Positions 1 to 7,162 of a DNA stretch of 9,997 nucleotides are shown here, one piece after another. The position numbers were made by a program, and so were the translations under genes. The notes under the pieces were generated by a model. The model was not told the DNA's origin. It searched no databases and was given only the letters and a program-made list of their open reading frames with translations. Numbering within the stretch: position 1 is the stretch's first letter; each line of letters starts with the position of its first letter. Where the stretch lies: positions 1 to 9,997 of the forward strand of contig JAFIHQ010000171.1 of NCBI GenBank assembly GCA_017849315.1. The letters run 5' to 3'. Source of the DNA: Treponema sp. (lineage in GTDB: Bacteria; Spirochaetota; Spirochaetia; Treponematales; Rectinemataceae).

Positions 1-158
1 TCCACTTTTATGGTACGAGTCTCGGGCGAACCGACGCTTGTGTCCCACTCGTCCAACTCGGCTTTGGCGGTAGGGAAAATTCTCTCAAGTCTTTCAGCGT
101 CGCAGGTTTCGCCAAGCAGGGTAAAAAACAGGTTTTCATTGACTTCTATTTTGGGCAT
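1..158 (-). CDS. pheT: Phenylalanyl-tRNA synthetase beta subunit, archaeal type (N-terminal 52 codons only)
   Basis: The beta subunit of the (alpha-beta)2 enzyme that charges tRNA-Phe; it acts in the cytoplasm. Only the first 52 codons are in the window and the gene continues past the left edge. The start MPKIEVNENLFFTLLG matches the short N-terminus of archaeal/eukaryotic/spirochaete PheT, which goes straight into the body without the N-terminal EMAP-like tRNA-binding domain of ordinary bacterial PheT. An AGGAG-type ribosome-binding site lies upstream of the ATG. The gene follows pheS after 43 bp on the same strand, so the two subunits are probably cotranscribed. The call rests on the short N-terminal match together with the neighbouring archaeal-type pheS. 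Domains further along, such as B3/B4 editing, cannot be seen. Confidence 0.88.
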   Translation of the reverse strand, partial: MPKIEVNENLFFTLLGETCDAERLERIFPTAKAELDEWDTSVGSPETRTIKV

Positions 159-201
159 TTCAGCATTCTCCTCTATCGGTCACCACAGTCGCGCTCTCGG
201 C

Positions 202-1761
202 TCACTGAGTGAGCAGCCTGCGCATGCGTACACTTTCCAGGTCTGGGCTAAAGAGCTCCCGAAGATCGTTCAAGCCCAATGCCATGAGGGCCATACGGTC
301 AATGCCGATTCCCCAAGCCAAAACTGGCACATTCACCCCAAGCGCGCGGGTCACTTCCGGCCGAAATATGCCCGAACCGCCCAATTCAAACCAACCAAGC
401 ACAGGGTGCTTGATGTGTACTTCGATGGAAGGCTCTGTAAAAGGGAAGTACCCAGGCACATACTTGACCTCTTTTGCACCCGCAACCTCCACAGCAAACA
501 TCTCCAGAAACCCCAGGAGCGTCCTCAGGTTGACATCTTCACCCAAGACGATGCCCTCTGTCTGATAAAAGTCTGAAAGATGAGTTGCATCCACTTTGTC
601 ATAACGGAAGCAGCGCACAATGCCAAAGTACTTTCCAGGCACCTTGGCTTTAGGAAGCTGGCGGGCGGAAAGGACAGTTCCTTGGCTCCGCAAGATAAGC
701 CGCCGCGTGAATTCGCGGTCGAATGAGTAGTTCCAACCCCTGCTTCCAGTGTCGCTTCCGTTTTCGTGCGTGGCAGCAACTCGAGAAAGATAGGGTTCTT
801 CTATGAATTTTGCCTTGTTGGGCTCTTCAATATAGTAGACGTCGTGAATGTCACGGGCAGCATGAAACTGAGGCATGAAGAGCGCATCAGAGTTCCAGAA
901 CTCAGTTTCCACCATGTTGCCGTCAAACTCTTCAAACCCAAGAGAAACAAGCTTATCTTTAACGCTCTCCAGGAATTCCACATAAGGGTTCTTCCGTCCG
1001 GGAATTACTTTTGCAGGTGCAACCTTGATGTTATAGGGCCTGAAGCTTGCGGTCTTCCAGCTACCCGTTTCCAAAATCTCAGGGGTGACCGCCCCCAGCT
1101 CCTCGCCGGTTACACCGAGTTCTTTAAGCGCCTCACGGACTTCTTTACATGAAGGCGTGAGTCTATAGACAACCCGTTCTCTATCAATGATCCTAAAGGC
1201 GGAATCGCTCGCCCCACGCTTCTTCGCCACAGCGGCAATCGCTGACTTTTCTTCGGGTGTGAGGGACCCTTCTTCCAGAGGAGCATCATTTGCAAGTGCC
1301 CACGCTAAAAGGGACTTTAGTGTAGCAACCCTTGCAGGCAAGACGGCGCCTTCTTTGAGACAGGCACGCCGTTCCGAATCCATGGCAGCCACGCCTTCCT
1401 TGGAAAGCACACCAAAGGCCGATCCAATATCTTTTTGATCCAATCCCAAGGCCTGCATCATTTCTGCGAAGGTCTTAGGACCCTCCCCTTTTAAGAGAGA
1501 GAATATTCGCTCCTCAGGAATCCCTTTTTGCGCGAATTCCCTTCCGAGCGGTGTCAGTTCGTAGCAGGTGACCGGAGTACGAGCGACCTCTTCCAACAAA
1601 CCTTTACTCATTAACCAGGAGAAAGCCTGCTGTTCCTGCCCTTCGCGGTAACCGAGATCGCTACGAACCTTATCCGCATCAATCTGCGTGAGAGGTTCAT
1701 AGGTAAGTAGGATCTTCACCTCGAGCGGATGAAGGGTCTTTGCCATTCCTAAAGCGTCCAT
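202..1761 (-). CDS. pheS: Phenylalanyl-tRNA synthetase alpha subunit, archaeal/eukaryotic type
   Basis: Catalytic subunit of class II phenylalanyl-tRNA synthetase, which activates phenylalanine with ATP and transfers it to tRNA-Phe. At 519 residues it is much longer than the usual bacterial PheS (about 330-350) and matches the archaeal/eukaryotic form, whose first half holds winged-helix-like DNA-binding folds. The first ~220 residues here fit that (for example EVKILLTYEPLTQIDADKV). The class II core follows: motif 2 in the segment with RCFRYDKVDATH and the downstream FYQTEG, and motif 3 near the C-terminus in GIGIDRMALMALG, after FELGGSGIFRPEV. The chosen ATG has GAGG seven bases upstream; that site overlaps the stop codon of the preceding gene, so coupled translation is likely. 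A second methionine at codon 6 is a less likely start. The gap to the upstream gene is 9 bp and to pheT 43 bp, giving a three-gene minus-strand cluster. Confidence 0.96.
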   Translation of the reverse strand: MDALGMAKTLHPLEVKILLTYEPLTQIDADKVRSDLGYREGQEQQAFSWLMSKGLLEEVARTPVTCYELTPLGREFAQKGIPEERIFSLLKGEGPKTFAEMMQALGLDQKDIGSAFGVLSKEGVAAMDSERRACLKEGAVLPARVATLKSLLAWALANDAPLEEGSLTPEEKSAIAAVAKKRGASDSAFRIIDRERVVYRLTPSCKEVREALKELGVTGEELGAVTPEILETGSWKTASFRPYNIKVAPAKVIPGRKNPYVEFLESVKDKLVSLGFEEFDGNMVETEFWNSDALFMPQFHAARDIHDVYYIEEPNKAKFIEEPYLSRVAATHENGSDTGSRGWNYSFDREFTRRLILRSQGTVLSARQLPKAKVPGKYFGIVRCFRYDKVDATHLSDFYQTEGIVLGEDVNLRTLLGFLEMFAVEVAGAKEVKYVPGYFPFTEPSIEVHIKHPVLGWFELGGSGIFRPEVTRALGVNVPVLAWGIGIDRMALMALGLNDLRELFSPDLESVRMRRLLTQ

Positions 1762-1770
1762 GCCATAGCC

Positions 1771-4700
1771 TCATTTATGCAACAGATGGTGTGAGTATTG
1801 CCCAAAAATCCGCGCACGGTCAATGGATACCTTGCTCCCGGAGCTCTGGATAGCTTGTCCCTCGGAGCCCCGAATGGATTTTAGGACGGCAATTCGACTG
1901 GTCCTTCCATCCATCTGAATATCGAGGGGAAGAGGCGCTTGCGACCACACGCAGTGCGTCGTACGCTTAACGATAGGCAGAGATTCCAACCAGTCCCAAT
2001 CTATGAAACTCTTAGTTTCGTCTCTTCCAATCTTCATATAGCCGATATTGAGGCTGGTCAGATTGTGGAAAAAATGGGACCCCAAGGACGAGTCCACAAC
2101 AAAATCGGGAAGATCCACTTCGGCAATGAGCGCGGCCTTGGCTATTTGGGAAAAGGCGACTGGCACACCCAACCATCTATCCCGCGTTCCCCACCGGCCA
2201 GGTCCAATGAGAATATATCGCTGCCCTTGCTGTTTACAGGCGTTGTTTAGAACCTCCACCTCGTAAGCCATTTCTTGCGTTTGAGAACGATCAAAGGTCC
2301 TTGGATCTATCCAGATTACGTCGCGAACGTTCTGTCGTCTGCCATTGCCCATTGCATAACTCGAATACAGAAAACAGTCTTTTTTGTCGATCGAGTCCAG
2401 ATCGACGGTCATTTTATCTTCCGCCTTGATAAGCGGTTTTATTTGCAGAATGTAGAGAGCAGGCTTTTGGCGCGCTTCGTTAAAGTTGAGAGCATACTCA
2501 ATCTCTACGGGTGTGCCCATCGAACGGGATCCAACATCCAAGATCATTGAAATTGCATTGGCAAAAGGAATAGCATCGTTCTTTAATATGTTTGCAAAAT
2601 CGATTATGCGAGGCCCGTGGCCAGATACGCCTGGCACAAAACGAGCGTCGTCTACGTCCCAGGTAGAAGCCATGAGCCTTAACCAGCGGTCTTCTGTAGC
2701 CTCCGACACCGGCACTTCTGCAATGCTCGCCATTTCCCCAGCAAAGAGGTTTGGAGCAGACTGACGCAGGTTCAAAGCGTGAAATGAGCGTTGGGTGTTC
2801 TCCAGGGCCAATTCTGGCGCAACCAAGTCCACTTTAGGGTACCTTGGACTAAAGCGGTGGGCAGCACCACCGCCCACAACCCATGTTCCAAGCCCCAAGG
2901 CCGCAACACAAAGCCCGTCCTCAGGTTTTAAGTAGGAAACAGGGTAGTAGTTGTAGGACTGAGCAATCCCAGAGATATGAGGATAGTAGTAGTCTCCATA
3001 ATTTGTCCCGACTAACTCCTGAACAACAACGGCCATCCGCTCCTCTTCCAGGTTGTATCGGGCTACTTCGAAATAGGCGCGCGACTGTGACGAAAAAAGG
3101 CTCGCGTAGATAAGCCGAACCGCGTCGCAAAGTTGGTTGAGCCGGACTTCAAAATCAGAATGATTATTCGGAATAATGTATGTTTCATAGATTCCGGAGA
3201 ACGGTACAATCAACATATCCTCAAAGAGACCTGAAGACCGAACCGCAAGGGGTCGATTCGTTGTGGCCAAAAAACGCCGTAAATTAGAGACCAACGAAGG
3301 AGATAAGGGCGTTGAAAGGAAAGTGCGTTTGAGCTCGTCGGAATATTCGCCGTAGAAAGCCTCTGCCCATAGATTATGAGATTCCAGAAACTTTTCGAAT
3401 TCATCAATCCCAATAAAAGCTGTGCGGGGGATCTTGATGTCTATTCCTTGTATATAGTTGGCAAAATCGAGATTCTCCAGAAGGGAATGGATAAAGACAA
3501 TGCCCCTTCCCTTGCCTCCCACCGAACCATCGGCCAATTTGCAGATATAGTTTTCTTCGTTGGCCATCGTTTCGTCAAAATACGGAACAAGCCCCCGAGA
3601 CTTGGCTTTTTGTGCGGTATCTATCGTTCTTACAACGAAATCTCTAAGACTCTTGACGTCGGGGAAATCGTCGATACTGTATGGTTTTAGGACCTTCGCG
3701 ATCTGAATTTCGCCGCGCGCCATGAGCCAGGCAGAGAAGTGGTTATGTTGGGCATGGTACACTAAGCTCTCGGCAGGCAGTTCATGGAGGGCCCGAATAA
3801 ACTCGCGCAGATTATGCGCACGATAGATTTCGGTGCCGTCTGGCATTCTAAAACGAAAATCTCCAAAACCAAGATTGTCCTGCAGGTACGTTGTAAGCTC
3901 CATTTCCAGCGATTCTGAATTTTTGTCCATGAACCCAGCGCCCATACGGTAAGCCTTTTCTCGAATCGTGGGATCGCTTGATTGTAAAATAATAGGGAGC
4001 TCTGGCATTTTTTCTTTCGCCATTTGCAGAAAATCGAATCCTGCCTGATCGTCGGGTCGGCCATTGCGCGGAAAACGCACATCAGCGATAACTGTGAGTA
4101 AGTTTGCGTGATAGGTGTCCAGGATTTTCTCCGCTTCCTCATAATTCGACGCAAGCAGGATTTTGGGACGTGCACGAATGGCAAGCAGTTTGTAGGTGTC
4201 AGTAAGACTTTCTTCTTCCAGGAGATTCTGAGTCTGTTTGAGGACCACCTTGTAGAGCACCGGCAAGTAACGCGAGTAATAGCGGATAGAATCCTCTATA
4301 AGAAGAATGACGCGCACCTGCCCGAGCTTGGTGTCAGACTCGACATTGTTAATGTCTTCCACGTACTTGATCATACCTACAAAGAGTTTGGAGTACCCGT
4401 TCCAAACAAAGATCCTGTCAATCGCCGCAAGTCCCGGCGCGTCCCGGTCAAGGTTCTCCAGACTGGAATTGTTCGTCGCCATGAGTAGAATCGGAATGTC
4501 GGGCCAAATGTGTTTCATGGAAAGAGCAAGTTCAAGAGGCTTATCAAAATCCAGACCTGCCATAAGTATGACAAGGCTGAAGCGTCCTTCGCGAAAAAGG
4601 TCGAGCGCAGTCTCATCGGTATAGGCGCAGGTGACGCGGGGCACTGTACTCAAGTTGAGTTTGAAATACTCACCATAGATTTGTTCGGTAAGGACTCCAT

Positions 4701-4836
4701 CAGCTTCTACAACAAAAGAATCGTAGAGACTGCCTACAAGGAGCACTTCTTGTACGTGAAAGCGCATAAGGTCGTGATAGATATTCCGTTCCTTGCGCTG
4801 TTCGTCGTACGCATTAACGAGCTCGTTGAAATACAT
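1771..4836 (-). CDS. Receiver-like / PEP-synthase N-domain fusion protein (PEP/pyruvate-binding domain protein), function unknown
   Basis: A 1021-residue soluble protein with no signal peptide or obvious membrane segments. Residues ~28-160 resemble a response-regulator receiver fold without the usual phosphoacceptor (ILMAGLDF where the aspartate should be). Residues ~174-320 look like a second receiver with an apparently complete site: E181-D182, D252 in IADVRFP, S286/S287 and K305. Residues ~430-805 resemble the ATP-grasp N-domain of PEP synthase / pyruvate phosphate dikinase: GSVGGKGRG, AVRSSGLFED, FSGIYETY, VVQELVG, PVEIEYALN and ILQIKPL. The C-terminal ~210 residues hold GPGRWGTRDRWLG and SSLGSHFFHNL. 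I see neither the swivelling phosphohistidine signature nor the PEP-binding TIM barrel, so it should not be named PEP synthase on similarity alone. The start is fixed by an in-frame TAG two codons upstream. It is the first gene of the cluster, 9 bp before pheS. A signalling or regulatory ATP-binding role is inference. Confidence 0.85.
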   Translation of the reverse strand: MYFNELVNAYDEQRKERNIYHDLMRFHVQEVLLVGSLYDSFVVEADGVLTEQIYGEYFKLNLSTVPRVTCAYTDETALDLFREGRFSLVILMAGLDFDKPLELALSMKHIWPDIPILLMATNNSSLENLDRDAPGLAAIDRIFVWNGYSKLFVGMIKYVEDINNVESDTKLGQVRVILLIEDSIRYYSRYLPVLYKVVLKQTQNLLEEESLTDTYKLLAIRARPKILLASNYEEAEKILDTYHANLLTVIADVRFPRNGRPDDQAGFDFLQMAKEKMPELPIILQSSDPTIREKAYRMGAGFMDKNSESLEMELTTYLQDNLGFGDFRFRMPDGTEIYRAHNLREFIRALHELPAESLVYHAQHNHFSAWLMARGEIQIAKVLKPYSIDDFPDVKSLRDFVVRTIDTAQKAKSRGLVPYFDETMANEENYICKLADGSVGGKGRGIVFIHSLLENLDFANYIQGIDIKIPRTAFIGIDEFEKFLESHNLWAEAFYGEYSDELKRTFLSTPLSPSLVSNLRRFLATTNRPLAVRSSGLFEDMLIVPFSGIYETYIIPNNHSDFEVRLNQLCDAVRLIYASLFSSQSRAYFEVARYNLEEERMAVVVQELVGTNYGDYYYPHISGIAQSYNYYPVSYLKPEDGLCVAALGLGTWVVGGGAAHRFSPRYPKVDLVAPELALENTQRSFHALNLRQSAPNLFAGEMASIAEVPVSEATEDRWLRLMASTWDVDDARFVPGVSGHGPRIIDFANILKNDAIPFANAISMILDVGSRSMGTPVEIEYALNFNEARQKPALYILQIKPLIKAEDKMTVDLDSIDKKDCFLYSSYAMGNGRRQNVRDVIWIDPRTFDRSQTQEMAYEVEVLNNACKQQGQRYILIGPGRWGTRDRWLGVPVAFSQIAKAALIAEVDLPDFVVDSSLGSHFFHNLTSLNIGYMKIGRDETKSFIDWDWLESLPIVKRTTHCVWSQAPLPLDIQMDGRTSRIAVLKSIRGSEGQAIQSSGSKVSIDRARIFGQYSHHLLHK

Positions 4837-4842
4837 GTCCTA

Positions 4843-4848
4843 ATCATA
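4843..4848 (-). promoter_or_regulatory. Possible -10 element for the minus-strand cluster (possibly leaderless)
   Basis: On the minus strand the hexamer TATGAT, one mismatch from TATAAT, ends six bases before the ATG of the 1021-residue protein gene. No good -35 match lies 16-18 bp upstream (closest is TTTCGC). The only purine-rich stretch near the start, AGGA, is one base from the ATG and too close to act as a ribosome-binding site. If this -10 is used, the transcript would begin at or next to the start codon and be leaderless. Evidence is limited to one hexamer. Confidence 0.3.
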
Positions 4849-4891
4849 ACCTGCAAGTCAGGAAGCGCGAAAGATGCTGCGCTACTTTGCG

Positions 4892-4920
4892 TTGACCTTA
4901 TATCGAGTGGCGTATATCAT
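4892..4920 (+). promoter_or_regulatory. Predicted sigma70-type promoter of the aromatic operon
   Basis: TTGACC (4892-4897) and TATCAT (4915-4920) are separated by exactly 17 bp, each one mismatch from the consensus hexamers. The start of transcription would fall around 4926-4927, leaving only about 11 nt before the TTG start of the DAHP synthase gene, just enough to keep the GGGAG ribosome-binding site. An alternative -10, TATATC at 4913, would have a 15-bp spacer. The 5' leader is too short for an attenuator, T-box or riboswitch, so any control at this promoter would have to be by a protein or in trans. Confidence 0.55.
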
Positions 4921-4931
4921 GAGGAAGGGAG
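4921..4931 (+). promoter_or_regulatory. Ribosome-binding site deciding the TTG start of DAHP synthase
   Basis: The purine-rich run GAGGAAGGGAG ends six bases before the TTG at 4938. An in-frame TGA at 4920-4922 rules out any longer N-terminus, and no in-frame ATG lies in the short interval between. The site therefore supports a non-ATG start for this gene. Confidence 0.75.
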
Positions 4932-4937
4932 CCTATT

Positions 4938-5885
4938 TTGATAAAAAATCTCAAGTTGGCCGCCTCAAGGCCAGATTTGCGCCGATCCGTTGTCGATGTA
5001 AACGGCATAAAAGTCGGCCAGGAGTTTGTTGTCATTGCAGGGCCGTGTTCTGTCGAAACCGAGATGCAAACAATCAAAACCGCCATCGCCGTGAAGAAAG
5101 CAGGCGCCAAAATGCTGCGGGGCGGAGCATTCAAGCCAAGAACCTCCCCGTATGCTTTTCAGGGGCTTGGCCTTAAAGGGCTAAAAATCCTCGATAAGGC
5201 CAAGAAAGAGACTGGCCTACCCATTGTTACCGAAGTCGTGGACACTCGAGATGTATCGTGGGTTGGCGAATATGCCGATGTGCTTCAAATCGGTGCGCGG
5301 AATATGCAGAATTTTTCTCTCTTGCGCGAGGTGGGTAAGTCGGGCAAGCCTATATTCCTCAAACGTGGCATGTATTCGACACTCGAAGAATGGCTTAACT
5401 GTGCAGAATATATTTTGGCAGAAGGAAATCCTAACGTAATTCTTTGTGAACGTGGCATCCGCACATTCGAGACTTATACCCGGAATACCCTCGATCTTTC
5501 AATGATACCTGCGGTTCACACAGAGAGCCATTTGCCAGTATTTGTGGATCCGAGCCACGGCACAGGCATACTTTCCATGATAGAACCGATGAGCCTTGCC
5601 GCCTGTATTGCTGGCGCAGATGGACTTGAGATCGAGGTTCATACAGACCCTGCAAGCGCCTTAAGCGACAAAGAACAGCAGATGCCCATACCGCTCTTTG
5701 AGGTGTTGATGGAAAAACTGCGTAGGACACTGGCTTTTATGGAAGAGCTCAATGCCCAAGCTCAGGCGTTTGCACCCGAGGGCAAGGTTCAAGGACCAGA
5801 GATCTCGGGCGAAGCGCCAAATCATGAAGATCTGACAACCAAAAGCACCCACCCGGGAAAGACTTTTACGGATGCCGTCGATTGA
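4938..5885 (+). CDS. aroF: 3-deoxy-7-phosphoheptulonate (DAHP) synthase, type I-beta, core form
   Basis: Condenses phosphoenolpyruvate and erythrose 4-phosphate to DAHP, the first step of aromatic amino-acid synthesis. The (beta/alpha)8 barrel motifs are all visible: AGPCSVE (C37, metal ligand), KPRTSPYAFQG (66-76), GARNMQNF (119-126), LKRGM (141-145), ERGIRTFE (171-178), DPSHGTG (204-210, H207 metal ligand), EIEVH and HTDP (231-238, remaining metal ligands). The order and wording match the I-beta subfamily (Thermotoga/Bacillus type). The protein starts at the strand just before the barrel, so it lacks the N-terminal ferredoxin-like or chorismate-mutase regulatory domain of many relatives. 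An in-frame stop upstream of the TTG start confirms this is not a misassigned start. Residues ~270-315 form an extra polar tail beyond the normal end (~265). First gene of the operon; aroB follows within 15 bp. The gene symbol varies in the literature (aroF/aroG/aroA). Confidence 0.95.
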   Translation: MIKNLKLAASRPDLRRSVVDVNGIKVGQEFVVIAGPCSVETEMQTIKTAIAVKKAGAKMLRGGAFKPRTSPYAFQGLGLKGLKILDKAKKETGLPIVTEVVDTRDVSWVGEYADVLQIGARNMQNFSLLREVGKSGKPIFLKRGMYSTLEEWLNCAEYILAEGNPNVILCERGIRTFETYTRNTLDLSMIPAVHTESHLPVFVDPSHGTGILSMIEPMSLAACIAGADGLEIEVHTDPASALSDKEQQMPIPLFEVLMEKLRRTLAFMEELNAQAQAFAPEGKVQGPEISGEAPNHEDLTTKSTHPGKTFTDAVD

Positions 5886-5900
5886 ATGAGGGCACCAGTG

Positions 5901-7094
5901 ATGAATGACGGACGCAAACCAGAAAACCCCACAAAACGTGATTCAGAGGATTCTACAATAGTATTTTGTGGGCTTGAGGATCTGGCGAAATGGCTTGCAG
6001 GAAAGAACGTTGTTGTGCTAACTGACGGCCTCGTCAATGCACTTTATGGCTCAATTCTGCCACAAGGCTCATCAGCCTCGCCGCAAGGCACAACTTATGC
6101 ACCACAAGGTGCGCAGGGCGCTGGCGCTTATCAAGCCGAATCGCACAACGCCATGCAGGGCGAATTGCCCGAAGCCTCATTAATCATCGTTCCTCAAGGT
6201 GAAAAGGCCAAATCGCTGGAGACGCTCCAGATGGTTTATACCGCCTTGAAAGAAAAAAAAGTGGATAGAACCTGGGCGCTCCTGGCGGTGGGTGGCGGAA
6301 CAGTGAGTGACCTGGCAGGCTTCGTCGCTTCTACCTGGATGCGCGGGATAGAGTTCTTTGTTGCTCCTACGACGCTCTTATCCATGGTGGATGCCGCCTT
6401 AGGCGGCAAGAACGGACTCAACTTTGACGGGGCCAAGAATCTGATTGGCACATTCTTGCTTCCGGAAGCGGTTTTTTGCGATATAGAAACATTGCGTAGC
6501 CTGCCAGAGGTACAATTTGCATCCGGCATGGCAGAAGTGATTAAACACGCAATTATCGATGGAGAAGAAAAGTTTTCGTTTCTGGAAAAGTCTGTGGCTT
6601 CCTGGAAAGACCCACAAGGCTTCGATTTTCGCCGCTGTCCGCCCGGAATACTCCAGAAAGTCGTGGCAGAGTCTCAGCGCGTGAAATTGGGCTTTGTAAA
6701 ACGCGATTTTAAAGAAAAAAACGTGCGAAAGACATTGAATCTGGGACACACGTTTGGCCACGCCATAGAAGCGGCCTTGCATTTGCCACATGGACATAGC
6801 GTCGCGTGCGGCATCTTGCTGGCCTGTGAGTTTTCTTTCTCAAAAGGCTTTATGGAACGTGCACAAATCGAGCGCATCGCAAAACTCCTTGGAGATTGCG
6901 GCTTGCCGGACAGGATTGAACAGGAAAAGTGGCCGCAGATCAGGCAGGCGTGCACAGATCTGGTGTTAATGGACAAAAAGCGAAGAGGCGACCATATCAG
7001 TTTTGTAATACCACGGGCGATTGGGAACGTTACGCTCGAGGATATACCGTTGCAGGAGCTGTATGCCTTCTTGGAGGACGCTTCATGGATCTGA
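5901..7094 (+). CDS. aroB: 3-dehydroquinate synthase with a low-complexity insert
   Basis: Converts DAHP to 3-dehydroquinate using NAD+ and a divalent metal, the second shikimate step. Numbering is from the ATG at 5901 (397 residues). Family motifs: VPQGEKAKS (97-105), the NAD-binding VGGGTVSDLAGFVAS (130-144), APTTLLSMVDAALGGKNG, GMAEVIK (E212, metal ligand), NLGHTFGHAIEA (metal ligand His) and the PHGHSVACG segment (metal ligand H297). I prefer the start at 5901 because GAGGG sits eight bases upstream. The in-frame ATG at 5886, directly after the aroF stop, has no such site, and GTG at 5898 is also possible. The family is usually about 350-370 residues; the excess is mostly an insert at residues ~53-90 with PQG heptad repeats, between the first Rossmann-like strands and VPQGEK. 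All catalytic segments are intact, so the enzyme is probably active. Confidence 0.95.
   Translation: MNDGRKPENPTKRDSEDSTIVFCGLEDLAKWLAGKNVVVLTDGLVNALYGSILPQGSSASPQGTTYAPQGAQGAGAYQAESHNAMQGELPEASLIIVPQGEKAKSLETLQMVYTALKEKKVDRTWALLAVGGGTVSDLAGFVASTWMRGIEFFVAPTTLLSMVDAALGGKNGLNFDGAKNLIGTFLLPEAVFCDIETLRSLPEVQFASGMAEVIKHAIIDGEEKFSFLEKSVASWKDPQGFDFRRCPPGILQKVVAESQRVKLGFVKRDFKEKNVRKTLNLGHTFGHAIEAALHLPHGHSVACGILLACEFSFSKGFMERAQIERIAKLLGDCGLPDRIEQEKWPQIRQACTDLVLMDKKRRGDHISFVIPRAIGNVTLEDIPLQELYAFLEDASWI
6057..6119 (+). repeat. Three-copy 21-bp in-frame tandem repeat (xPQGxxx) in aroB
   Basis: CCACAAGGC, CCGCAAGGC and CCACAAGGT begin at 6060, 6081 and 6102, exactly 21 bp apart, giving the degenerate heptads LPQGSSA, SPQGTTY and APQGAQG. 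A fourth, eroded unit (AGAYQAE) may follow. The repeat lies in the surface region before the conserved VPQGEK motif, which shares the PQG core, so local duplication of that segment is one possible origin. Confidence 0.7.
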
Positions 7095-7162
7095 AAGATT
7101 TCACCGCGAGATTTTACGTGCAAACAACCCTGTCCAGACCGCGCGTTATGGAGCGCTTATGA
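7085..7162 (+). CDS. Candidate 25-codon small ORF bridging aroB and aroC
   Basis: The ORF encodes MDLKDFTARFYVQTTLSRPR plus VMERL. It begins inside the last codons of aroB in another frame, fills the whole 64-bp aroB-aroC gap, and ends at TGA 7160-7162, overlapping the aroC start as ATGA. GGAGG at 7073-7077 sits seven bases before its ATG, the strongest-looking ribosome-binding site in the window. No family is recognised. It is not rich in one aromatic residue, so it does not look like a classical attenuation peptide. The arrangement suggests that translating it delivers ribosomes to aroC (translational coupling), with or without a functional peptide. Chance occurrence remains possible because it is short. 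Confidence 0.4.
   Translation: MDLKDFTARFYVQTTLSRPRVMERL

Noticed and set aside
10..576. 188-codon plus-strand frame at the left edge
   Set aside because: It runs antisense across the start of pheT and the 3' end of pheS, both supported by family motifs and ribosome-binding sites.
1771..4836. Annotation as PEP synthase (ppsA)
   Set aside because: The ATP-binding domain is similar, but the phosphohistidine signature and the PEP/pyruvate TIM barrel needed for that reaction are not seen.
4864..4883. Short inverted repeat AGCGC...GCGCT in the divergent intergenic region as a terminator or operator
   Set aside because: Only five base pairs with a ten-base loop, no following T-run, and the flanking genes diverge, so a terminator is not expected.
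5886..5900. AroB start at the ATG directly after the aroF stop
   Set aside because: No ribosome-binding site precedes it, whereas GAGGG at 5888-5892 is well placed for the ATG at 5901; the first five residues carry no family signal.
6392..6408. 7-bp hairpin with a 3-nt loop in aroB (TGCCGCC / GGCGGCA)
   Set aside because: It covers codons for the strongly conserved DAALGGK motif and stands alone, so codon constraint is enough to explain it.
7021..7158. Longer AroC with a start at 7021
   Set aside because: The extra 46 residues overlap the end of aroB and are unlike any AroC; the canonical N-terminus MNSFGTLFKVEIFGESHG begins at 7159 with its own GGAG site.
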